Source: Xestospongia bergquistia (Eukaryota > Porifera > Demospongiae > Haplosclerida > Petrosiidae). Taken from it: a DNA stretch of 64,000 nucleotides. Under the pieces are notes generated by a model. That model was not told the origin of the DNA and did no database searches. It was given only the letters and a program-made list of their open reading frames with translations. The stretch covers positions 1,004,501 through 1,068,500 of the forward strand of contig OZ014418.1 in NCBI GenBank assembly GCA_963965975.1, given 5' to 3'. Within the stretch, counting starts at the first letter, position 1; each line of letters starts with the position of its first letter. A program made the translations under genes and the position numbers. Positions 18,101 to 34,355 of this stretch are shown here, one piece after another.

Positions 18101-18406
18101 GTGGTATAGAAACAAAAACTTACCAACTACCTCTGCAGACGTTATCTTGGTGTCGAAAGTTAACGAGGCCACAGGTACAACGACTTGATCAGTGAACGGA
18201 GAAAGACACTTGGGACATTGGCAGTTGTGCTTCAACCAGACACTGTGATATCTTCTCTCTGGTTCTCCGTCAATCCACAAATTTAGTTTCTTACCATCTT
18301 CAGCCACTGACACACTGGTACCTTTAACTGTGACAGTAGAATGAAAATATCGAAAAGAAGAGAAGACTCGTGGTCTCGCGAATTGATGTATCAAAGAACG
18401 TAGCAT
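15193..18406 (-). CDS. BBOX-like 2-oxoglutarate dioxygenase, copy C
   Basis: Twelve exons (18124-18406, 17898-18040, 17609-17667, 17486-17561, 17351-17395, 17167-17291, 16669-16809, 16155-16215, 16050-16103, 15647-15715, 15493-15597, 15193-15303) give 423 residues. The leader MLRSLIHQFARPRVFSS is a textbook-like mitochondrial presequence. Zinc site CQCPKC; iron ligands H225 and D227 (ILHMD) and H372 (NNRRVMHSR). Unlike copies A and B it has an intron after TIYGE, shared with copy D. Protein ends GDRTKHLLNFSWSP. GCGTGGGCGGT lies ~60 bp upstream of the start, matching the box before copy B. Expected role as for copy A, substrate uncertain. Confidence 0.9.
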
Positions 18407-19381
18407 CTTTCTTTATAATTATTAGCAATGAACAAGACTATTAGAAAAGTTATCATAATTAAGTGCGTGGGCGGTAGTAATTGGATCCTTAATTGACAAT
18501 TTTCCTTCTGCTAGTTTCTTGTAATAATAAGTTAGTACACAGCCTAGAATAAAATTTTGTATCAGGTCTGCTGTCAATGATGATTCAAATCGGGACACAG
18601 TGTGTAGATTCAGTTCGAATAACCAGAACTGATACAGATACGGTAAAATGACGCTCTTCAATCAGAATATACTAGGATACAACTTAATGAATATTCATAA
18701 TGTTTTAATAGTATTCATATCTTTTAAAAATTATAATTATCATAGTATATGTTTAAGCAACAAGGTTTGAGTAGTTAACCTTTGTCTATCACATGACACA
18801 AACTACTGCATACATGAGCTACTAACAAAGAAGACAATAGAATAGAGGAAGACAATAAAACAAACAAACTAGTTGTAAGTTGAAGTAGGTAATCAAACTC
18901 TGTAAGTAGAGCTAATATATTTACTGTGGTTTGTTTTCAACTCCCTCACAATACAACTATCACTGGATGTTCACAGATCATTGAAAGTTCTGTTAAGACA
19001 TCTAAAGAATCACAATTAACAGTATAAAGAGTAGCTATGGCTTGACCTCTGCACTGTTGATTTTGACAAATAAATACCCATTGTCTTCACATATCTTCCT
19101 TAAGTTTCAGGTGCATAAATTGGCTATCTTGATAAAGAGGAACAGAACTCAAGTATATTTGTACTTGAGGACTGTTGTAAAGCTCTTTAAGTCCTTGTCC
19201 ACTCCTCCTTGTTGTTTACTTTAAACATCATATTTAGTTTATATATTTATTTACTCACTTTACAATGAAAATAATAACTATTAACAATTTTTATTACTTA
19301 AAAGCAATGAATAACAATTAGATGAAAATATTACATCACTGTGACAAGTAATAAATTGGTTGAAAATGGTTCCATTGATCA
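18407..19381. other. intergenic, no gene found
   Basis: The 975 bp between BBOX-like copies C and D hold the copy C promoter region (CACCC-type box at 18465-18475) and AT-rich DNA. A 79-codon minus-strand frame at 18422-18661 has no recognisable domain and no splice continuation; I see nothing else. Confidence 0.5.
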
Positions 19382-21855
19382 TTAAGCTATCCAACTGTGA
19401 TTGAAAACATGTTTTGTATTCTCTCCAGTTTTCAATTGATTAGCAAGCACAAGATAACGACTTCGAAAAAAGTCAATATTAAGATATAGCCCCTACAAAG
19501 AGTAGTACTTGAATTAATAAACCATAAGTTAATAGATTGTGTGTCACTATTAATGTACAATATTAACCTGTAAATGACGTACACCTCCATTCAGTTTGAA
19601 TGAATTCCTAGCATGAAGTACACGACGATTGTTAAAGGCAATAAGATCACCAGGTCTAAATCGATGTTTAATCTAGATCAGAGAAATGATGATGATCACT
19701 GTAGCCATAGTCCATCCATTCATTTTTGACCTGTACCTGTTCATCCATCCATTCATTCATCCATTTATCTATCAATCTTTTTCACATACGTTCAATTGTC
19801 TACCTTTAATGGTGAGTTTTCAAACATACTTGAGAGCAAAATAAAGGCATTGTAATACTCCTCTACTTCATCCTGTGATAACAACATTTAATATAACACA
19901 TGTGGCATTAAAAATAACACTTTTACTTCTGGTACTTGTAATGGCGCATGATATTGAGGTGACCAATTGATACCTACAATCTATAAAGAAGACAATATGT
20001 TTATATAATGGTAACAAAATGATCTAGAGTTAGTAGGAAATTATCTAGAGCTAGTATGAAATCATCTAGAGTTAGTAGGAAATGTTTCTATAACAACCAG
20101 ATAGACATTATTATGTTATATGCAAATTGACCCTGTCGTTGCGATCAAGGACTATATGAGGTCTTCCATATTGAATCGATATAGGATCATCCCTACAAAG
20201 AGAATGATAAAAAAACTGTCACATGATTACAAAATTAACATAAAAATCTCGTGATTGCATGATCAATACAAAGTGTTTTTGTAAAAGAAACCATACAGTA
20301 GCATAAGAAAGGTCAGTGATTACATTCATTAGTTGAGGTATACTGCTCATTTCAATAGTTCCATGCAACAATAGCAAATTAAATACACAAATATTATGTG
20401 GACTAAAACTGACTACTGTCTGATGATCACTCAACTGGTTGTTTAAAGATTGATGCACTCTCTGGACCCAATAAGGAACTTGAGTTAATGTTTTAAATTG
20501 TTTAGGGTAATCTCTTCGTAATTGCTCTACTATTGGAAAGCCATCCACAAATAATGTTTCTCCTCCTTCTACGCAATCATCAAATCTGAATAAATAATAA
20601 TAACTAAATATATTTTAGTTAGGACTTACTTGAGACAGTGTAACACTTGAATCCCAGGGGAAGATTCGAAGAACCCTTGATCCATGTGCATAATAAGATC
20701 ATCTGAAGAATAAGCAGCATCATCAAAATCTTCTTTAGCAACAACATCAAACACCTATGTAGACATTTGTAATATAAACCTTTCTCCCTCCCCCCCTCTC
20801 TCTCTGTCTCTCTCTCACTGTCTCTCTCTCTCTCTCCTCTCTCTCTGAACTCACTTGAATATACGCATGGATCTGAGGATCAGCAATTTTCTTAGACACC
20901 TGCATTGATAGAAACATAGTGATTTGTTTAACAATCTCCTCACATCTTACCCTCTCAATCTCTCTATCAACAGTAGGAACATTGGTAAGGAGAGAAAGTC
21001 CATAGAAATTTATTTGTTTTAACCATCTGTTTTAAAGACAGTGAAAGTAATGTACAATATAATCAATTAGACAATCATGAAACTAGAAAGTAACATTTGT
21101 ATCTAACTGATAGTTTAAGCACATGGTTGTTTGAACCTACTTGTAAAATCCTTCCTTGCTAGATATGACTTCTTTGTAATCTGTTTCTGGGAGGGTGTCC
21201 TATAGCAATTAAAGCAAAGAATGAAGCAAGATAACTTGTCTTTTCGTCTTACGCACAGTCACTAACGGATATTCCTGTGAGCGTCTCTCCTCGTGTATAC
21301 CAGGAGATGTATAATCATATTCTATAAGCCATTGAATATCAAACTGGCAAGAGTGAGGACCAGTTGCACTATCCCACTTCACTTCAACAGAACCCTCTGT
21401 TTTCAAGAAAGACAAATTAAATAAAAGCTGTATCCTAGCAAAAAAGTCATACTTTTAATGTGAAATTAATACATTTAGGTTCCAAAACTTAGGTTTAGGG
21501 TCTGGGGTATAGCATTAATTTCACATTGAAGTATTGCTTTTAGACTGTATACAAAGCATTACTTAATGATCATACCATCTATAAGGTTAGCATCACTAAT
21601 TTTCAAATCCATTAAATGGCTGTGATGGACAATGTTCTGCCATGAAGTAGGAGACAAACATTCTGTACATCGACAGTTATGCCTCAACCAGACACTGTGA
21701 TATCGTCTCTCCAGCTCTCCTTCTGTTAATAAATGCAACTTCTTCCCATCTTCAGCTACTGATACGCTAGTAGCCTGAGAGAGATTAGTGGAAGCAAATC
21801 TAAGTAGAGAAGGCCGCGAAATTAGCTTGGATAAACGCCACATATTCCAGAGCAC
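19382..21855 (-). CDS. BBOX-like 2-oxoglutarate dioxygenase, copy D
   Basis: Twelve exons (21576-21855, 21257-21396, 21141-21199, 20951-21026, 20855-20899, 20630-20754, 20436-20585, 20132-20192, 19927-19980, 19804-19872, 19568-19672, 19382-19492) give 424 residues. Zinc site CRCTEC plus His in GPHSCQFDIQWL; iron ligands H223, D225 (IMHMD) and H373 (NNRRVLHAR). It shares copy C's extra intron. The family motif IYG before the active site is HAY here, so part of the substrate cage has changed. The leader (MWRLSKLISRPSLLRFA) is mitochondrial in type. The donor of exon 2 is an unusual GTGCGT, accepted because phase and neighbouring copies require it. It is the oldest-looking or fastest-changing copy at the substrate pocket. 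Confidence 0.88.
21438..21541. mobile_element. fold-back (MITE-like) element in intron
   Basis: In the first intron of BBOX-like copy D, about 30 bp at the left (core AATGTGAAATTAAT at 21457-21470) is repeated inverted at the right (ATTAATTTCACATT at 21514-21527), with imperfect pairing extending outward to both ends. No coding capacity. No clear target duplication seen. Confidence 0.6.
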
Positions 21856-21966
21856 TGCACTGCGGACGACTGACTAATCATAGCGCAGTAATTTATGTCG
21901 CTAATTAGTAGGTCTGGACGGAAGTTAAAATCGTAGGAACACTCCCTTACCGTAGCGACTTTTGGA

Positions 21967-22391
21967 ATGGCTATCTCACGACGAGGCTGGCTCTGTCTTC
22001 TTGTTCTGACATGTTTTGCTGTCTGTATTTACAGTCAAAACATAAGTAATAGAAAACAAAGCCATTGATAATGATCGTTGTTTATTTGTTTTTTCTTTCT
22101 CTCTCTAGCTTGTGGTGATCAGACGTGTCCAGGAAACAATCCACCAGATGGTAATGGTGACCCTCTGAATCAATGTTGTAGTGAATATATAACTTTCCTT
22201 TCTGGATGCTGTTCTGAATCTCGTAACGACTATTTGAAGTTAATGTAAGTGTTTATCTTCATGACTGATTCTCTACCTTGTGATATATCCTGTATACTTT
22301 TTTTAGCCGAGATATTGTGATTGGTGTGAGCGTCGGTGTTGGTGGATTGATTTTGATATTAATTCTTATTTGTATCTGTTGCTGTGCTTAG
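21967..22391 (+). CDS. small Cys-rich type I membrane protein
   Basis: Three exons, 21967-22045, 22109-22244 and 22307-22391, encode 99 residues. A signal peptide (GWLCLLVLTCFAVCIYS) is followed by a ~40-residue ectodomain with seven cysteines (CGDQTC, QCC, GCC), then one hydrophobic helix (IVIGVSVGVGGLILILILIC) and a tail that is only CICCCCA, a likely palmitoylation site. Splice phases (1, then 2) restore the frame at both introns. The CC pairs beside a single helix recall Shisa-type or related small adaptors, but similarity is too slight to assign. It lies 111 bp from the divergent start of BBOX-like copy D, so the two may share a promoter. Confidence 0.65.
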
Positions 22392-23425
22392 GCCCCACCC
22401 CTTTCCTTATTATTTAATTGTTACAAAGTAAAAACCCTGTCACACTTTACAATAATGCTACATAATATGTTATTTCATAATAATAAGAATTGATGTGACT
22501 TCTTTCTTTGTTAGCTTAATCATATTTATTATTACCCAATTGCTATTATTATTGTGTGATCTCACTAATAACAGCTAAGCAAGTAACAATATTATTCATA
22601 GTTCTCTATATAGTAGACTTACCCATAAAAGGATAATGACAACATTGTGATAAGTATGTTGAAATAACAAATTGTCTCTAGATCAACTATAAATAACCCA
22701 TTGGGTCAGACCTACATTTACACACATAGTAATTACAAGTAACATTATTTGGTAACAATTAGGCTGTCTGATGTACGAGACAATATGTCTTGGATGTGTA
22801 ATGGACCATCCTTATAGTCGATATTGAGTAACTCCTCCAATAACTAACACTAACAAGAATTACTGTCTCATAGTATGTATGATGTTAGATGTTTAGAACA
22901 GCAAATAGACCCATACTAAATGATCAAGACCAATTTAACAAAATTACTATTATAAATATAGTTGATTGTTAACAAGAGAGAATTAACTAATGACACAGAC
23001 ACAATATGAAGTGACACTATAATCAATGACTATATTACAATTACAATCTAATTAACCAATAACAATAATTAATAACTGATCGACCAGTTTGTAGATGAGG
23101 TGAAGGACTTTCATGAGACATACACAATGAGTGGGGATGAGAGTGACGCACGACATGAGATGACAGCTGGTTTCATGATAATGAGGGCGGAGATGGGGTG
23201 TGGTCAGATGATAGATAAAGAAAAGGAAGGTATATCATGAAACTGTCGTACAATATCATATTTGGAAAATAAAATACTTTTAAGCCATAAAATGCTAAAA
23301 ACACAACAGTAATAGATTATATAACAAACAGATACCTGTTTGCTCAAACATAATTTATTTAACAATCTTCAAAGAATGAAAAACTAAACCTAGAACTCCC
23401 AACTCACCAAGTATTGTCATCCTCT
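22392..23425. other. convergent intergenic region
   Basis: About 1 kb between the 3' ends of the Cys-rich protein gene (+) and the KH gene (-). AT-rich, with a G-rich island near 23100-23240 that holds GGGGTGTGGTC. No open frame with a recognisable domain; probably the two 3' untranslated regions. Confidence 0.5.
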
Positions 23426-24694
23426 TCATATCAGTCCTTGTTTTCGATATGTCTCAGAATCACGAATAATATTCTGCATTATCATAAGGTGAGCAGATTG
23501 CACTGACAAGATCGGACCTGTTATAGTCAGTTTGCGATTATAGGTCCCCGGAATGTAGTCTCCTTTCCCAGACAATTGGATACGAGTATTTGTTGTCTGC
23601 ATTAGTTCTGAGACTAAGCTTGCTCCAACACCAAGAACTGAATTGATCATGACTTCAGGAATAGCTATTTCAAATGTTGCAAGAGTTGCTCCTGGTACAG
23701 TCAAGTTAACACCATCTATCATAACTGGAGCATAACGTGAGAAATAAGCACTATTTGATGAGAGAGACTGAGAATACATGTATGCTAACATTGCCTGAGT
23801 TAAGGCAGACCCACTATCCGAAGCACTTCCACTGCTCTGATACCCAGGACCATTTGGTAGCGAGGTAGAAGACTGGAGAGAGGTGAGCGCTGAGTATGAA
23901 GGATGCTGAATCATGGACTGAATAAACGAGGAATAATCACCAGCTGTCGTTGATCCAGATGAAGACACATTCCCACTTCCACCTCCCCCTCCAGAGGAAG
24001 TCACTACGTAACCACTGTAAGTCATTAATCGCTTCCATTTGTCAGCCTCTGGGTCGTGAAGAAGACGTGTTAAAATATCTTTAACAGCTGCTAATAAATA
24101 CTCAGAGGATTCTGCCGAAATAGTCATTGTTCTTTCTGGAAGACCTTTAGTTTCATCTTTGTTTGTGATTTGAATGCGTACATTACAAGTTTGTTGAATT
24201 GTTTTAATTGTCCCACCGGATTTACCAATAATCATACCAGATGCAATGTTAGATATGATCATTTTCAACGTCTTCAAAATGTCTTGATCATTAATGTCTG
24301 AGGTTCTGACTTTATTGAAAATACCTCTCAAAGCTGCAATGATGTTCTTAATTGTTCCCATAATACAGCACACACGATCTTGTGTGTTGGGATAGAGTTC
24401 ACGGCCTGGAGAAAACTTGATGTTCGTATTGGTACGACTCATTAGACTGCTAATCTCCACACCGTCTTTGCCAATGATGAGACCAACTATGAAACTGGGG
24501 AAAAGAAACTTAGCAAAAGTTTCGTGAGATTCTAGAAAAGTAAAATATAAAATTAATTTTAAATAAATAAATGTAAAACAATGTACAGACTTGTGATATA
24601 AGTCACCTTCTTCATCTATACATATTTTCTTGGATCCAACGCCATGATCTTCGTCCTCAAGTCCTCTTTTTAGTGAGTTCACACCGTCCGCCAT
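23426..24694 (-). CDS. three-KH RNA-binding protein, NOVA/PCBP-like
   Basis: Two coding exons, 24607-24694 and 23426-24531, give 397 residues; the 75-bp intron is itself open in frame. KH1 is at residues 38-104 (GLIIGKDGVEI), KH2 at 117-186 (GMIIGKSGGTIKTI), then a ~125-residue linker rich in Ser, Gly and Gln, then KH3 at 316-386 (FEIAIPE, TRIQLSGKG, PGTYNRKLTITG). Order, linker and the C-terminal position of KH3 match NOVA, a splicing regulator binding YCAY-type RNA, with PCBP as the nearest alternative. In KH3 the RNA-contact loop is GVGA where the family has GKGG. The start codon lies inside CCGCCATTTTG, a YY1-type site. Head to head with UGP2 copy 1, 77 bp away. Confidence 0.85.
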   Translation of the reverse strand: MADGVNSLKRGLEDEDHGVGSKKICIDEEGDLYHKSVHCFTFIYLKLILYFTFLESHETFAKFLFPSFIVGLIIGKDGVEISSLMSRTNTNIKFSPGRELYPNTQDRVCCIMGTIKNIIAALRGIFNKVRTSDINDQDILKTLKMIISNIASGMIIGKSGGTIKTIQQTCNVRIQITNKDETKGLPERTMTISAESSEYLLAAVKDILTRLLHDPEADKWKRLMTYSGYVVTSSGGGGGSGNVSSSGSTTAGDYSSFIQSMIQHPSYSALTSLQSSTSLPNGPGYQSSGSASDSGSALTQAMLAYMYSQSLSSNSAYFSRYAPVMIDGVNLTVPGATLATFEIAIPEVMINSVLGVGASLVSELMQTTNTRIQLSGKGDYIPGTYNRKLTITGPILSVQSAHLMIMQNIIRDSETYRKQGLI

Positions 24695-24771
24695 TTTGAA
24701 GGAGTGATTCTAACACGTGTCTTTGTATTGAAATTAATGAATATTAATTAATATCTTTATTCTGCTTCAAA
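24695..24771. promoter_or_regulatory. 77-bp divergent promoter, KH gene and UGP2
   Basis: Only 77 bp separate the start codons of the KH gene (-) and UGP2 copy 1 (+). The interval has a YY1-type CCGCCATTTTG overlapping the KH ATG, an E-box-like CACGTG (in AACACGTGTC), and an AT-rich middle with ATTAATTAATAT. Promoters for both genes must lie here or inside the transcribed regions. Confidence 0.6.
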
Positions 24772-28189
<3,418 letters not shown>

Positions 28190-28317
28190 CATTTTAAAGC
28201 CACTGATTGTAGTGACCTTTTGTATCTTTTTATAAGTAAATCATTTTGTTTTTTTCTTTTGATTCATTGATTTCCTCATTAATAAAGTTATTAATTACTA
28301 GTTATTAAATTGATCCA

Positions 28318-28622
28318 ATAGCTAAGGAGGTAGTAAAAAATACTGTATAAAGAGCACTTGAGATAATTGAAGTCCAAACAAGATCTTCTAAAAGATTAGC
28401 AAATTTTCTATGAGATTTTGTCTTAACCATAAGCAATTCTTCCCAAACAGGTTTCCAAATCTGGTTGGACTTGTAATAATAATATTAGATCAAATTAGGA
28501 CCTCCGTGTTGAATATTATTCACAGTTTCTGCCATCTTCAAGAGCTAGTCAATTTTTTCATCAACTAACAAATACTGGCATCGTTCTTTTCCTCTGAAGA
28601 AAAAGGTTCACAGACAAAGAAT
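28318..28622 (+). pseudogene. decayed ALKBH2 copy
   Basis: The DNA matches the start and end of the intact ALKBH2 gene at 33438: the initiator is ATA where the intact gene has ATG, several frame-breaking changes follow, and about 440 bp of the middle are deleted, joining CATCAACT directly to the segment equal to the gene's end (TGG-TATCATTCTCTTCC region). It lies after UGP2 copy 1 just as ALKBH2 lies after UGP2 copy 2. Confidence 0.9.
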
Positions 28623-28654
28623 TGGAGTCTTATAATTTAAACATATCAATAATT

Positions 28655-28763
28655 ATATTAATGGAGGAATCTTAACAATACCTTATGAGGAAGTTGCACA
28701 GCTTCAAAAAAATGGTTAAATGACTACAGTAAAATCATCCTTTTCATAATCTCCAATTCCTGT
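28655..28763 (-). pseudogene. fragment of SGNH lipase exon 12
   Basis: About 105 bp closely match intron 12 and exon 12 of the lipase copy at 37543-40295 (around 38184-38290), including AAAATCATCCTTTTCATAAT, with indels that break the frame. It is the remnant of a lipase gene in the first copy of the UGP2-ALKBH2-lipase block. Confidence 0.85.
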
Positions 28764-28816
28764 GGAAAAACATTTGAGGTTCTTGAATTTCCGCCTAATG
28801 AAGGAGTGACGTGCTT

Positions 28817-28883
28817 TAGTCTCGTCGCCAGACGCCTACTATAGAGAAGGGCGTTAGCGAGTGGGCGTCTGGGAGCGAGACTA
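28817..28883. mobile_element. 67-bp palindromic element with 8-bp target duplication
   Basis: The ends TAGTCTCG-TCG-CCAGACGCC and GGGCGTCTGG-GAG-CGAGACTA are inverted copies, enclosing ~27 bp. ACGTGCTT at 28809-28816 is repeated at 28885-28892 on the other side (one extra C lies between), an 8-bp target duplication as made by hAT-type transposases. No coding capacity. Confidence 0.75.
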
Positions 28884-28943
28884 CACGTGCTTGTCGCTCC
28901 TTGAAAATCCACTGAATATTACTATAATTATTTCTCCTTCAAT

Positions 28944-33323
<4,380 letters not shown>

Positions 33324-33437
33324 CATTTAAAGCAGCTGATTGTACTGACCTTTTGTATCTTTTTTATACCTTTAGTTTGGTCAATTGTTTTATCCCTCAT
33401 TAATAAAGTTATTAACTACTAGTTATTAAAGTGATCA

Positions 33438-34241
33438 ATGGCTAATAATGTAATAAAAAAATACTGTTTAAAGAGAACTCGAGAAACTGAAGCTCAAATA
33501 AGACCTTCTAAAAGATTAGCCAACTCTCTAGAAGATACTTGTTCTAACCATGAGGAAATAGCAAGCCTTCCCAAACAGGTCTCTAAAACTGGTTGGACTT
33601 GTAACACAAGTATTGTTACACGTTTTATTAGACCAAATCAGGACCTCCATGTTGAATATTATCCACAGTTTCTGCCATCGTCAAGTGCTAGTCAAATTTT
33701 TCATCAACTCCAAACACAATTACAACCTTATTTAGACAAGAGTCCTAATATTGTCAAACTCTTTGGAAAAACCATGACAATCCCTCGTAAACATACCGCC
33801 TTCGGTGAGCTAGGTCTCTCGTATACATTCTCAGGTGTAACGTTACCATGTAACCCATGGTTACCATTGATCGAAACATTGAAAGTCACTGTAGAAGAGG
33901 CGATAGCTGGGGAGACTTTTAATTTTGCCCTTGTTAATTATTATAAAGATGGGGCAGATTACATTGGAGAACATCAGGACAATGAAGCAGAACTTTTTCC
34001 AAAGTCATCTATTGCTTCCCTCTCCTTTGGACAAGAGAGAGACTTTATATTTCGTCACAAAGATAGCCGTGGGAAAATGTCCACTAGAAAAGAGATAGCC
34101 CCAGTTAAAGTTTTTCTAGACCACGGTAGTTTGCTTCTGATGAAACCACCTACTAATAAATATTGGTATCATTCTCTTCCTGTGAGGAAAAAAGCTCATA
34201 GACCAAGAATTAATATCACATTTCGAAAGATAATAAAATGA
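33438..34241 (+). CDS. ALKBH2: ALKBH2-type DNA dealkylase
   Basis: An intronless 267-residue gene. ALKBH2 repairs 1-methyladenine and 3-methylcytosine in nuclear double-stranded DNA using iron, oxygen and 2-oxoglutarate. Seen: the substrate-flipping segment LFGKTMTIPRKHTAFG, YTFSG, then NFALVNYYKDG, iron ligands H179 and D181 (IGEHQDNE) and H245 (YHSLPVRKK), and the 2-oxoglutarate arginines R257 and R263 (PRINITFRK). FIFRHKDSRGK also matches the vertebrate protein. The N-terminal ~65 residues are basic, polar and not conserved. It follows UGP2 copy 2 by 114 bp and converges on a lipase gene 114 bp away. Lack of introns in a gene-dense, intron-rich region is notable but the decayed copy at 28318 lacks them too. 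Confidence 0.96.
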   Translation: MANNVIKKYCLKRTRETEAQIRPSKRLANSLEDTCSNHEEIASLPKQVSKTGWTCNTSIVTRFIRPNQDLHVEYYPQFLPSSSASQIFHQLQTQLQPYLDKSPNIVKLFGKTMTIPRKHTAFGELGLSYTFSGVTLPCNPWLPLIETLKVTVEEAIAGETFNFALVNYYKDGADYIGEHQDNEAELFPKSSIASLSFGQERDFIFRHKDSRGKMSTRKEIAPVKVFLDHGSLLLMKPPTNKYWYHSLPVRKKAHRPRINITFRKIIK

Positions 34242-34355
34242 AGCAAACAAAATATCCATTTAAAAGCTATAGGAAATAAAAAATTATATAAGAAAGTAAA
34301 ATTCTACAGTATATTATTTAACAATCAATTTTTGTCCTTCATAATAAAAACATCT

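Noticed and set aside
18422-18661. 79-codon minus-strand frame upstream of BBOX-like copy C
   Set aside because: No domain, AT-rich composition, ends 16 bp before the copy C start; more likely 5' flank or leader.
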